NCBI GenBank assembly: GCA_034440575.1
Contig: JAOTOL010001285.1
Location: 418,001-482,000, forward strand
Direction: 5' to 3'
DNA: 64,000 bases
Source: Imbricaverruca yamaguchii
Lineage: Eukaryota; Arthropoda; Thecostraca; Neoverrucidae
A program made the position numbers and the translations under genes. The stretch's first letter is position 1. Each line of letters begins with the position of its first letter. The notes under the pieces are model-generated. The model saw nothing but the letters and a program-made list of their open reading frames with translations. It did no database searches and was not told the origin of the DNA. Shown here piece by piece: positions 11,017 through 22,066 of the stretch.

Positions 11017-12700
11017 CGGCCTGATGTGAGCCCTACATCGACATCGTCGATAGTGTTCCTGGTGATGGATTGTCACTGTCTCGGATTGCCGTGTGCTCGA
11101 TGAGGCGAAGTTGTTAAAATATAGACATGGAATCACGATGTAGACTGCGGATCGGCCATGTACATCAAACTTAAAGTCATGTAATGATAATGATTAAAAC
11201 CGATGGACGTGGGAAGTTTCAGTTCAATATCTCACCATGTGCATGAGTTATCGATCCTCAAGCAATTTTGGAGATGGTCAAATTTGACCTGAACTAGGTC
11301 AATGATCCTGCATGAGCAGAATTTTTCAAGTTTTCACTTCAGGCGCACACATAATGACGAAAAAGGTGCTGAAATTTTCCTTTGCTGCACTCCGCTGCTT
11401 TTCCTCTGTCGCGGAAAAATCATAGGAGAGGGAGTGGAATAACCTCCCCCGAGGCGACGGGATGGATTAAGACATCTAGTATTACCATATATTTCGTGAA
11501 ATCTCCGAAGTGGATACCTCAGATGCTTTTAGAATCCTCAATCTAATTCAAGTCCATTTGGCTATATCCCACTGGCGGTTCGTAGGGTGGGCATAGGCTA
11601 GGTTAGCTCTACCACTCCCCTCCCGCCGGTTTTCTCCCTCAACAATTGACAGCCAGGCTGGCCACCTTGACTTTGCTTCGTGAATCGAACAGCTTCATTT
11701 TCTAATCAAAACATAAAATGACTGAATGGCGATAAAGCCTACATAAGAGACAAGTGAAACGCAGGTTTTACGTGCATCCTGAAACCTGTCGAAGCACCAT
11801 AATATCCCCCTTGGCGACTGACAAAGTGAAAGCGCTCCCAGCTGCGAAGTAATTTGTCCATTCCGCCAAGATATAGCCCATACAGCGCATCTCCTGGCTA
11901 CATTCGCATTGTTCGGATCGTCAGAATCGCCTGGTTTGGAATCTGGCTTCGGAGACAGTCATTGCCAGAGCATGTGTCTCCGGAGAGCATCTCGAAACCG
12001 GTGACGGTAGCCGCCAAGGTATGAACTTGACAGACTAGCTTAGATCAAAACCACCAGTCGTTGATCCTGATCATATGATAACCTACATTGCATATATATC
12101 TTAGGCTAATGCAAATAAGAACCAGAAAAATAGTGGCACACCAACAATTGCTGCTTCATGCATAAAAGCCATGCGAGAAGGATACCAGCCATGTTGTTGT
12201 GATAGTATGAGGAGAGCGTTCGCTCCTTTTGTCTCCAAGCGATCTTCCTGAAGAGCTAATTCTGTCACCAACGTCGCAGCTAGGTTATCAGGATTTACTG
12301 CTTCCGGTTATGGGCGCAATATAGCCAAGGCAGCTGATGCACCCAAAAATCTCAATCACATAAAATTACTGCCTGCATACCGCCGAGGTTACGATCTCTG
12401 TGGAGACTTTGGGTTTGTGGGCTGATGAGTCTGTGGATCTCTTGGTCCCTGTGAGGGGCTTGGGCGTACGGGGATCTTAATGCGTAGAGTCAGCGAGTTG
12501 TAGAGCCTGTATGCTGTGGATAGTATGTGCTGTGGATACTATCATCCATGTAAAAGTGTTCCGTTTTTTTTAAAGCTGTGCATGATGTTCGCTGTCTAGG
12601 CTTCATGGTGTGAAGGTTTGGAGGCCATGGAGGCCATGGAGGTAATGAGGTTATGGAGCTTGTGATCTATGGAAGCCATGATAAAAGGTCGTGTTGTGCA
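11017..12700. other. No recognisable feature
   Basis: Unique-looking intronic DNA of mixed composition. A short GGAGGCCAT repeat lies at about 12620-12640. No exon or transposon domain is visible. Confidence 0.5.
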
Positions 12701-12707
12701 CACATTT

Positions 12708-12860
12708 TCCATCAAACGCCGGCTGGCGCCAGACTGTACACCACAATGATCAGCGCCTGAACTGATACTGTACCGCAGTGTCGTGTATACACTGATTCCA
12801 TCAAACGCCAGCTGGCGTTAGACTGTACCGCAATGACCGGCGCCTGAACAGATACTGTAC
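12708..12860. repeat. Two-copy tandem duplication
   Basis: A unit of about 90 bp (CATCAAACGCC to ACTGTACCGC) occurs twice. Both copies contain a palindrome-like CGCCRGCTGGCG. Confidence 0.8.
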
Positions 12861-13011
12861 CGCTAAACCCAGGATGGATCTGTGGATAAACACTGGTCGG
12901 TCATCATTAACACGATGGTTGTCGGACCGGAGCGCGGACGGGACGGATGACGATGGCTCGGAGCGATTACAGCAGGATTGCCAGGGGCGGAGCAGGTGAC
13001 CCACCTAAACG

Positions 13012-13250
13012 GCGCCCCGGTAGCTCAGTTGGTCATAACGCTGGCCTGCATTGGTCTCCTCTGTCGCGGCGGGACAGGGTTCGATTGGCTTCATGAGCTC
13101 GTATTCAGAGGGATCACGTTAAATTATCGGTCAAAATTATGCCGTCGAAATGGAATTCACGGATCTGGTGGTCGGGCCAGGTTTGACACGACAAGCTCTG
13201 CTTAGCAATCGGATCCAGGATCACAAAGCCCACAGCAATAATTTCAACTA
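13012..13250 (+). mobile_element. SINE S4 (tRNA-like head)
   Basis: The head GCCCCGGTAGCTCAGTTGG with B-box-like GGGTTCGATTG is tRNA-like. The tail shares GGGCCAGG and CTCTGCTTAGCAAT with the copies at 29281 and 43468. Internally diverged. Confidence 0.7.
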
Positions 13251-13377
13251 AAGTTGAAGTTGAGTACAGAATATGATCGAAGTGGGCCCATTTCGTTGTC
13301 GTTTGTTCTCAGGAATAGATAGGTTTTGAACGGTCCTGGCGGCGAGAGCCGTAGCCAAGGTGATTGGCGCGAGAGGC

Positions 13378-13545
13378 GGGGGCCGCGGTAGCTCAGTTGA
13401 TAGAGCGTCGAACTCTTGATCGCAAGATCGTGGGTTCGAATCTCACAGCCGACGGCGTTTACCGAGTCCACCCGCGACAAATCTGCGTGAGAGGTTGGAG
13501 ACGCTGTATGACCTAGCGGTTGAATACGTCGTAAAAGAACCCAAG
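13378..13545 (+). mobile_element. SINE S3 (tRNA-like head plus common core)
   Basis: The head GCCGCGGTAGCTCAGTTGAT and GGGTTCGAATCTCA are tRNA A and B boxes. The core GTGAGAGGTTGG followed by a GTCGTAAAAG end is shared with families S2 and S5. Confidence 0.8.
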
Positions 13546-13709
13546 GCTCTTCTTATTCTTGAAGTGAGAGGTGATTGAAGAAAATTGAATGTGCTAGTAA
13601 TAATATTTTGATTTACACCGGCAGTGCGGAGAGCATGCAATTCGACGCTTCCAGACGGAAATAGTCGGAGGAAAGACGTCCGGATAGGCGGATGCCGTGA
13701 CGACCTCAC

Positions 13710-13842
13710 CGATCAGGAAGTACTTGAACTGAGTCACAGCGTCCGACCCGACCGTGTCGATGGTGACCAGGTTGTAGAGGTGGCCCTTGCCCTTGTCCAC
13801 GTGGATCCAGATGCCGAGGCCCAGCAGCGCCACTCCTGCCGC
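13710..13842 (-). CDS. Tetraspanin, exon 2 (TM1 second half and small extracellular loop)
   Basis: This exon of 133 bp (phase 0 to 1) runs from acceptor TTCCGTCCACCAG (minus, just above 13842) to donor GTGAGG (13704-13709). It begins AAGVALLGLGIWIHVDKGKG, the end of TM1 and the start of the small loop, and finishes TQFKYFLIG at the entry to TM2. Appended to exon 1 it gives ...NLIFW-AAGVALLG, a normal tetraspanin TM1. A second possible acceptor (GGCGGCAG) lies 7 bp inside, but the outer one keeps phase with exon 1. Confidence 0.85.
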
Positions 13843-13849
13843 CTGGTGG

Positions 13850-14385
13850 ACGGAACACGAGTTAACAGCCGGCGGCCCGGCGCGCAGATCAGAACAACGG
13901 AGCCAGTCGCCTGTCGGAGAGGCAGCAAGAACGGAGCAGGAGCACTGTCGCTGCCCCTCCCCACCCTGTCAGTCAGGCTTTGGCGAACAATATGCACATG
14001 GTAAAATATAAGCACTTTGGAAATAATTTTCACTTTGCGGAGAATTAAACACGAGCAATCGCACTGAAGAGAAGAAATTGTGTGATAAATGAACGCACAA
14101 TTCCTTCTCATTTTATCAAAGACACGAGGCGGATTTAAAGATGCAGTTCAAAAGGGGCCAGACTCTTCTCTCCCTTGGCTGCGTTTGTTTTGGTGTGTCC
14201 AGCCGAGTGCTTTGCTTTAGCAAATCGTATGTTTTGCTCTGGTACATGCTTTGGCTGAACACCTGCAGGCAGCACGGATCTCATCCATCCCATCGCAGCA
14301 CCAGTGTACATTCAGCTTTCATGAGGGCTGACGGCTAAGGCGGGTAATAGTTCATTCACTATTTAGCTGCGTAGTGTGCACCACC
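13850..14385. other. Intron 1 DNA, no recognisable feature
   Basis: Nothing beyond short frames. The GC-rich part up to 13970 is intron next to exon 2. Confidence 0.5.
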
Positions 14386-14575
14386 GGGGCGGAGATGGCC
14401 CGATGGTTAAGGTGTCGGGCTATGGGTACCAAAGGTCCCGGGTTCGACTTTAGCGCCACTCAGGACATTTCCCAATCCCGCGGCCCACCGGCGAAGCAGT
14501 GTGGGCGGCGCCATTAGCCGTGAATGTGCATAAAGTGTGTCGTGAACCAACCAATAAACAAACAAATAACCCGGC
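14386..14575 (+). mobile_element. SINE S1, full length
   Basis: Head GATGGTTAAGGTGTCGGGCT with B box GGGTTCGACT is class II tRNA-like. It continues with CCCGCGGCCCACCGGCGAAG and ends AATAAACAAACAAA. Weak target duplication: GCACCACCGG (14378-14387) and GCACCACGG (14574-14582). Confidence 0.85.
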
Positions 14576-14875
14576 ACCACGGAGATTGGGCAACTATAAT
14601 AACCCGGCCGAAGAATACACGTGGATGTTCGATGACAACCAGCACGATCGTCATGCGATAGTTGCGACTTAACACAAAGTCAATCGGATAACTAAATGGA
14701 TTCGCGATAAGAACACGAACATTCAGAATAAACGGAGCAGCAGACGAATGTGACACGACAGGCCACAGCTACTAATGCTTCGTTGTTAAATGGAATTAGT
14801 CCATTTCCATTAATGATGCTTCCCTTCTGAAAACGTCCTTCAGGAGGTCTCAAGCGGGTGTTTGGTATCGCTTGC

Positions 14876-14913
14876 TACTCTCTCTCTCTCTCTTTCTCTC
14901 TCTTTCCCTCTCT

Positions 14914-14958
<45 letters not shown>

Positions 14959-15202
14959 CTGTCTCCCTCTATCTCTATCTCTGTCTCTGTCTCTGTCTCT
15001 GTCTTTGTCTCTGTCTCTGTCTCTGTCTCTGTCTCTGTCTATCTCTGTCTCTGTCTCTGTCTCTGTCTCTGTTCTGTTCTGTCTCTGCCTCTGTCTTCTC
15101 TTTTTCTTTTTCTTTTTCTTTCTTTTCTTCTTTCTCTCTCTCTTTCTCTTTCCCTCTCTTTCTCTTTCCCCTCTCTCTATCTCTCTCTCTCTCTCTCTTC
15201 AT
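14876..15202. repeat. CT-rich microsatellite, (CT)n and (CTCTGT)n
   Basis: Dinucleotide CT with an internal CTGTCT hexamer stretch. Open frames on both strands here are compositional. Confidence 0.95.
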
Positions 15203-15209
15203 GTAATAC

Positions 15210-15890
15210 AAAGTAGCATACACTTTTGCATCACAGGTATCGCAGAGAGGTGGGGAGTCAAATATAATTATTCGGAGGATCACGTAAAGCCACCCGATAG
15301 TGAAGTATCTCACGAATTCAAAAGTTGCGAGTGTCGCCTATTGTGTCCCGTGTTAAAATTATGCGGTTGTTGGATGGAACCGTTGGCACGTATTGGAGAG
15401 GTTCGAGCTCCTCCAGAGAGATAGATAGCTCCACCTCTGGATATAACCTGTTGAATATTCGCCGTATCGATGAGGAAAGTAATTTGCCAGCAACGCTTTT
15501 GATATAGTGGGTAGTATTTATTGACGTTTGAACCTACACGTTTGTATTATGTGAATGACGTTTAATGTATTCTGCCAGTACTTCGGAATGCTAGGCAATC
15601 ACTGTCCAACAGTTTTCTTTTTCTTCGAAGTAAATTGTCCTGTCTTAATTTACGAACCGGGATAATATGAATAATCTAGTATGAATTTTAGAATAGCAAA
15701 TCAAGGTCTGCAGAGTCCAATGTGATAATAAATCAGTTTTCGGTCGGACAAACTGACCACCCAGAAAAATGCAAAGCTCATTCGCTTGTTTTCCGAATGT
15801 CCGACTTGAAATGTGCTTTAGTCTGTGACACTCGCCAACACTACAATTCAAAGCTCATCAGAACAGCAGTCGCCTGACGTGAATAAATCA
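15210..15890. other. Intron 1 DNA, no recognisable feature
   Basis: Unique AT-richer sequence without a supported exon or transposon domain. Confidence 0.45.
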
Positions 15891-15896
15891 CTCTCC

Positions 15897-15977
15897 GCGG
15901 CTGATAGGACTCGAACCCACGCTCCCAGAGGGAGTCTGATTTCTAGTCTGACACCTCAACCACTCGACCATGACCAC
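15897..15977 (-). tRNA. tRNA-Ser(AGA)-like sequence, probably a pseudogene
   Basis: On the minus strand: D arm GGTCGAGTGGTTGAGG, anticodon loop CTAGAAA (AGA), a variable arm pairing CTCCC with GGGAG, and T arm GTGGGTTCGAGTCCTAT. The anticodon stem has one mismatch. The acceptor stem (GTGGTCA against CAGCCGC) fails at its two inner pairs, which argues for a decayed copy or SINE head. Confidence 0.5.
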
Positions 15978-16080
15978 TACTGATGATTAACGACCTGATC
16001 CTACAGCTCACGGGAATCATGTAACAAAGCGAGACGCATCTAGAACCATCGCAAGGAGGGTGACGTACGTTAAAGAATTA

Positions 16081-16105
16081 AACCTAACTTAACCTAACCT
16101 AACCT
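16081..16105. repeat. Short interstitial telomere-like tract (AACCT)n
   Basis: Five pentamers, four of them exact AACCT, equal to arthropod TTAGG on the other strand. Far too short to be a chromosome end. Confidence 0.6.
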
Positions 16106-16255
16106 CATCGTTAAATAAAAGGCAATTGCTCGTGTCGAACAGCCGTCGGTGAGATAAAGAAAACGGACCCGGCCTCATGTGACCATTTCCCCTCAGCTGT
16201 GCAATAGGATCTACCAACATCCTGGACTCCCTCTCTCATACACACCGACGCACAT

Positions 16256-16513
<258 letters not shown>

Positions 16514-16724
16514 GGGCGATGTGAATAATATTGGATCTGGCATTCTCGAATGCCATCCATGGATTAGTGTCTTATGTTGTGTCGCCTTTCGCCACTGACG
16601 CAGTGTTTCGCACTATATCGTTTGTCAGCCCAGCGGAAGGTTGCGATACATGTCAAGTTCTGAACGCAAGATTTCGAGTGCATAATTGTGTGCTTAAAGT
16701 TTTTAAATTGTGTAATGTGGCACC

Positions 16725-16748
16725 CTGAAGAAGGCCTGTGGCCGAAAC
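16725..16748 (+). ncRNA. Hammerhead-ribozyme-like core motif
   Basis: CTGAAGA fits the hammerhead CUGANGA box. A GGCC-TGT-GGCC hairpin in the stem II position follows, and then GAAAC. The cleavage triplet and stems I and III are not convincing, so activity is doubtful. Such motifs are known from Penelope-like elements. No reverse transcriptase is visible nearby. Confidence 0.3.
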
Positions 16749-16797
16749 GTTGGTGATTTGTTTGTTGGTGAAAACATAGTTGTTTTCGCTGTGTCAC

Positions 16798-16965
16798 TTA
16801 TGCATATATATGTATACATATATATATAAATATGCATATATGTATATCCGTATCTATATATAAATAAACACATATATACACATAAATATATATATATATA
16901 TACGTTTGTGTATATGCAGATACACACATACACACACACACACATACACATACACACATGCTACA
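16798..16965. repeat. TA/CA-rich low-complexity tract
   Basis: Imperfect TATA and CACA repeats directly after the hammerhead-like motif. Confidence 0.85.
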
Positions 16966-16969
16966 TTTG

Positions 16970-17925
16970 ACACATGATTTATTTCCTTTTATCCAGTCTC
17001 TCCCACTCGTATCTGAATCGCAGTTTTAGTGACAGGTCGCTGGCCTCCCACATGGGCGTCCGGGTCCCACTTCCAGGCCGTACACTTCCCAAGTCGGTCG
17101 TATTCCCCGAGGAGCTTTTTGCGACGCTACGCTTAAAGCCCACATCTGTCAGCCGGAGCCCGCTGGGGGCGGTGTGAACAGAGGAATGGAGAGTTCTTCG
17201 GCGTCGTCCGACAACCCCTGAACCCAGTCGTTTGACCTTGACCTGTGCCGGCGAGGTTTCTCGGATCATTTGCAGTTTTTGACAACATTAAAGATGATAA
17301 TTAAAGATTTTTGAAGCATGAAATGCGAAGCATGGAATGCGGTGTGCTCGCATGTACACCGTATTCACGGTGTACACACGAGGGAACTTTGATGTGGTGG
17401 AAGACAATACTTCACGAAGCACATGTACATTCCTTAAACCTCACTTTGCGAGGAGTCAAACGAACGAATTGAATTGCATTGGACGACCTCTGTGTATCTC
17501 TGAGATTATTCCAAAGTCATCGAAGACATGGCTTTCATATTTGGGACATCGTTCGACATTTCACGGGCACATGTTGGATAACGAAATGGAGGCCCTGAAT
17601 ATTACCGTTACGGAGCTAAGTCTAGTGACGTCACGTCACGACCTCTTCTCGATGTAATTCGTGCAGTTATATGGCAACACTTACCATGAACAAACTGTAC
17701 CAGATGCACTTAAAGTCTAACAATCAGCAGACAAACGATACAAAATTGATCTGGAGCTGAATATATGAATTAAATAGCTAAAGCGGAGATCTGAAATCGT
17801 GTTTTGGCGTGGGCATGATTTTTCCCATTACTTCATGTCAAGAAGCGGAATGAGTGTAATGTCAAAACTACCGCCTCTAATACTTTTTCAAGTCTCAATT
17901 TAATGTCAAGACTTAAAACTGAGAC
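16970..17925. other. Intron 1 DNA, no supported gene
   Basis: A GC-richer block at 17020-17270 is open on both strands, but neither translation resembles a known family or shows clean splice sites. The rest is featureless. Confidence 0.4.
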
Positions 17926-17928
17926 ACA

Positions 17929-17973
17929 TCAGGAACGTGAAGGTTGTAAAATGTACAACCTTCACGTTCTTGA
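17929..17973. repeat. Short near-perfect hairpin
   Basis: Arms TCAGGAACGTGAAGGTTGTA and TACAACCTTCACGTTCTTGA pair over 20 bp with one G-T pair and a 5-nt loop. Confidence 0.8.
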
Positions 17974-17989
17974 TAAAATGTTGTAAAAG

Positions 17990-18815
17990 GAACGTGGTAA
18001 AGTGGACACGCTATAACTCATAGGGATGGGTGTACACGGTAGTTTAATTCCCCATGTGTGCAGGTTCACAAATTTATTTGTAGATTCTGGATGTTTTGGT
18101 AAAACGTTTTGGATCCAAAAGGATCCAAAGGAAGATAATTTTTTCACCAAAGTTATAAAAATGGCAAGCATCTGGCTTGCCGTAATTACCAAGCTATACC
18201 TATTCCAGAGCATTATCTTAATCACAATCACACAATCTGCACAATCACAATCTGGCTGTACCTTTTCCAGAGCACAATCTGTTTCGGAGACGATCAGCAT
18301 CACTGGTTTGCCAGATTTGCCAGATTATTTTCTGGTATGTAACCTTGACGTAGCTGGGAAACTTCACCATTGCTCGTGTCATGGTGTTAGACTAGATATT
18401 CAGATAGCATTTTCTCGATGTTGAAGCACGAAATCACATGTGCTTAACGACCAGTATTGAGAAACCATGATATTTCTCGATTGTCTGACTGCACTGCAGG
18501 GTGGTTGAAAGCAAAATTCATCCAAGAAACGCCTAAGATTGCAAAGTTTATGTTTCCTTTGGATGTTTCTAGACAGGCGTAATCGTTTTTAGCTGGGAAG
18601 GTCGTAATCTCGACCGCCTCCGTTCGCATGTTTGATAGGACGACTATTTGGTGTCACGCAGGCGTGCGTAGTTAAAGTCTACAGCCTTTGCTCCAGCTGG
18701 CGATTCCAAACCACGCAGCCTAGAGACACGAAGCAAACGCCATCGCATAGCTTGCCACCAGACCTCATTATCTGCATAGAGTATGAAAATATGGGTATTC
18801 AAGCCAAATCACCAT
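17990..18815. other. Intron 1 DNA, no recognisable feature
   Basis: No exon, SINE or LINE signature found. Confidence 0.45.
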
Positions 18816-18817
18816 TT

Positions 18818-19081
18818 CAAAAAAAAAAATTAAAAATAAAAAAAAAAATAAAAAAATATATTCCCCCCTCTAAAAAAAAAAAAAAATAAAAAAAAAAAAA
18901 AAAAACACCCCAAAAACTCTATAAAGAAAAAAACGGGGGAGAAAAAAGAGGGCAAAATATTTTAAAAAAAAAAAAAAAAAAAAAAGTGGATTTACTTCCA
19001 ATAAAAAAATAAAAAAAAAAATCGAAAAAAAAGTTTAAAAAAAAAAAAATTAACCAAAATTAAAAAAAAAAAAAAAAAAAA
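18818..19081. repeat. A-rich low-complexity block
   Basis: Runs of A broken by short C or G runs. Its irregularity suggests low sequence quality or a poorly assembled poly(A) region rather than biology. Confidence 0.7.
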
Positions 19082-19176
19082 CGCAGGTCGATTGAGCGTG
19101 GACCGTGCAACCATCACATCAAGTCAAAATTACACTTTATTGGGAAACATGTCAGAGCGAAGATCGCGCGATTCAT

Positions 19177-19690
19177 AAAGACATAAAGACATAAAGACAT
19201 AAAAAATTAGTGCAACTATGAGCCACAAGGGCCCTTCTTGGCTTGCACTCTGTACACTGAACCAGTTGCCCACGTCACACATTGTTTGATGTCGAATCAG
19301 CCCTCCCTGTTTAATACTGAAAAGCAAGCCCTCTATTCTTATAATGATTGTCTATGCTGTTTTTAATTAGGGGATGTTCAATGTGCTTCTACTGACAATG
19401 TTTTCTGGCAGCTGGTTCCAGTGTTCTACTACCCTGTTGGTGAAGAAAGTCTCGCCTTTAGCCTTGTTCTGCTGTGGTTAACTTTAATTTTGAATTTATG
19501 ACCTCTAATTGCATCATTTCTGTTCAATTCAAACATTTCCCCCAAGATATCCCCTCTCCAGACCATTGACAAATTTAAAGACCTCGATCGGGATCTCCTC
19601 TCAGCCTTCTATATCTAAGTAAAACATATTCAATGTCTTCAATTCTTTCCTCACATGCCAGGTTGCTTATGCCATTCCATCACCTCAAGT
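19177..19690 (-). mobile_element. CR1-like LINE 3' end fragment (longest copy)
   Basis: On the minus strand, across frameshifts, it shows RRLRGD (19580-19600 region), RGHKFKIKVNHSRTRL and FFTNRVVEHWNQLPENIV. These are the conserved C-terminal blocks of CR1/Rex1-type reverse transcriptases. Next come a 3' UTR and the 8-bp tail (GACATAAA units at 19178-19202). It lies just downstream of tetraspanin exon 1, inside intron 1. Confidence 0.7.
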
Positions 19691-19752
19691 CAAAAAAACA
19701 TTGGGAAACATGTAGAGGAAAAACGATTCAGCAGGCAGCATCCGCCACTTAC

Positions 19753-19818
19753 CCAAAAGATCAGGTTGCACACCACCAGGAGCGTTTTGGCGCACTTGGC
19801 GCTGCAGCCGACCGCCAT
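19753..19818 (-). CDS. Tetraspanin, exon 1 (start codon, cytoplasmic tail and TM1 first half)
   Basis: The ATG at 19818-19816 opens 22 codons (MAVGCSAKCAKTLLVV, then CNLIFW) ending at donor GGGTAAGT (GTAAGT at 19747-19752), phase 0. A short Cys-rich cytoplasmic start followed by a hydrophobic NLIFW end is typical of tetraspanins; the cysteines are likely palmitoylation sites. The helix continues in exon 2. Just upstream, CCGCCTTTTCAG (19827 upward) looks like an acceptor, so a separate 5' UTR exon may exist. Full gene order on the minus strand: 19818-19753, 13842-13710, 4047-3968, 987-808, then off-window. Confidence 0.8.
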
Positions 19819-19839
19819 GTCGGCTCCTGAAAAGGCGGG

Positions 19840-19895
19840 AAATGTTAGGCAGCTCGGGCACCGCTGACGTCACGCCACGGCCACGCCAATAACGA
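19840..19895 (-). promoter_or_regulatory. Possible proximal regulatory elements of the tetraspanin
   Basis: Upstream of the start codon lie a perfect CRE palindrome TGACGTCA (about 19865-19872) and an inverted CCAAT box (ATTGG on the minus strand, about 19885). There is no TATA box. If the acceptor at 19827 is real, these sites would be intronic instead. Confidence 0.3.
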
Positions 19896-19899
19896 CACG

Positions 19900-20550
19900 C
19901 ACCAACGCACAGCTTTGCAGCAAGAGTGTCAACAGGCTTCAATCAGTTTGATACTTCAGACAGGAAAAGTGTCAAAAGTATCAACAGAAAACAAGTTGGG
20001 GATTTGCTGGACACCTCGCCACCATCCATTTCCCGACAGTGACACGAGGTTCCTCACTGACCCGTAGGTGTTTTCTTGAGTGTCAGGAGGTTCCTCACTG
20101 ACCCAAAGGAGTGTGTAAGCATCGTTTTGCACTCAGTAATCTCAGTCAGCGTGAGGCGTCGCAGCAAGATCCGAAACGCCGGTCAAATCAACCTATAATA
20201 CTTTTCATAATACTTCTCATAATATAAAGGTATTATGACGTATAATACTTTCATAGCACTTTTAGGTTAGGCTGGGTTAGGTGCTCATCGACTGTGTCCC
20301 AGCAACGCCATAGTCAACGAGGCGAAATTGGAAACTCACTCGGAGGGTGCCATGCTAGATTGTCTAATTGTTAGAGAAGCTCAAGTGCACATTGGAAGGG
20401 CTCGGGCCGCCACCCGAAGACAAGGAACCACGTCCGCGCTATAGGGCGGGCGGCTATAGGAGTTCCTTCATCACCCCGTAACGGGGGGCTCGGTGCGAAT
20501 TGCCAATTTGCGCCAGGCACGCTGTGTGTGTGTGTCTCTGTGTTTGGCCA
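19900..20550. other. Upstream flank of tetraspanin, no recognisable gene
   Basis: Contains short AATACTT repeats near 20195-20250 and a two-copy GAGGTTCCTCACTGACCC block near 20040-20105. Nothing coding. Confidence 0.45.
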
Positions 20551-20551
20551 G

Positions 20552-20763
20552 CCTGCCACCGCGTGGTGATGTCGGCTGTTTCCGGGGGGCGTTTGCGGTG
20601 TCAGTATTTTGTTGCTGTTTGTTAAGGGTGAAAGGGTATGAGGAGTAATGTTTCACCCTTAACAAACAGCAACAAAATACTGACACCACAAACGCCCCGG
20701 AAACAGCCGACATCACCACACGGTGGCAGGTCGGCTGTTTCCGGGGGGCGTTTGTGGTGTTCC
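20552..20763. repeat. Foldback element: 80-bp inverted repeat with 17-nt loop
   Basis: Left arm 20552-20633 and right arm 20651-20730 are nearly perfect reverse complements (for example TTTGTTGCTGTTTGTTAAGG against its complement). The spacer is 17 nt. A third partial direct copy of the arm follows at 20731-20763. The transcript would form a long hairpin. Confidence 0.9.
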
Positions 20764-20795
20764 AGGCGCGCTTTTCTCTCACACTGGTACGGACG

Positions 20796-20925
20796 GTCGC
20801 CCGGCCGATGGGGCGGGGCTGGTCCGTGCAGGCTGCCCCAGACTGGGGGCCGGGCGCCGACGGGGCGGGGCTAAATCGAGCAGCTTCTCCCAGACTGTGG
20901 GCGGGGCGCCAACGCGTGCCATGTT
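20796..20925. promoter_or_regulatory. GC-box cluster in a two-copy tandem
   Basis: Three GC boxes (GGGGCGGGGC, twice, and GGGCGGGGC) lie in two diverged copies of a unit of about 60 bp. They are about 1 kb upstream of the tetraspanin start on its transcription side, so a promoter role is possible but unproven. Confidence 0.35.
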
Positions 20926-20939
20926 TGTATAGGTAAAAA

Positions 20940-21320
20940 TCGTCCGCACGCTCAGCAACGTGGGAAGCAAATCCCATTTCCCGAACTAGAATACAGAGAA
21001 AGCTTTTAGACACTGAACGTTCACCTACGTTCATTGGCGAAAAATACTCCCTTTCAGTACACTCTTTCTTTCATCCTCCATTGCATCAACTGCGGCTCAT
21101 GGCGTCTCTGCCACGATGGTAGTTTTCGTCACCAGCGCAACATTCTGCCATATCCATACGTGCGTTACACCTGGAGCCCCGCCGGCACAGTATCACTACC
21201 CTGGCCAAAACCCACAGCACTGGACTAAACATACCGGCCCCACACTGCCCACCAGCGGGGAACTTGTTATCCGACGCCAACGCAGACGGAAGAGGGCATT
21301 CAGCATACTCGCACGCCTTT
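20940..21320. other. No recognisable feature
   Basis: Mixed-composition sequence ahead of the dinucleotide arrays. Confidence 0.45.
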
Positions 21321-21325
21321 TCTGA

Positions 21326-22066
<741 letters not shown>

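Noticed and set aside
13013..13090. True tRNA genes at the SINE heads
   Set aside because: Stems are incomplete and each head continues into a SINE body with copies elsewhere.
14858..15424. 188-residue Leu/Ser frame
   Set aside because: Translation of a CT microsatellite.
18818..19081. A-rich block as a processed-gene poly(A) tail
   Set aside because: Irregular A runs with C/G islands and no adjacent gene copy; more likely poor sequence quality.
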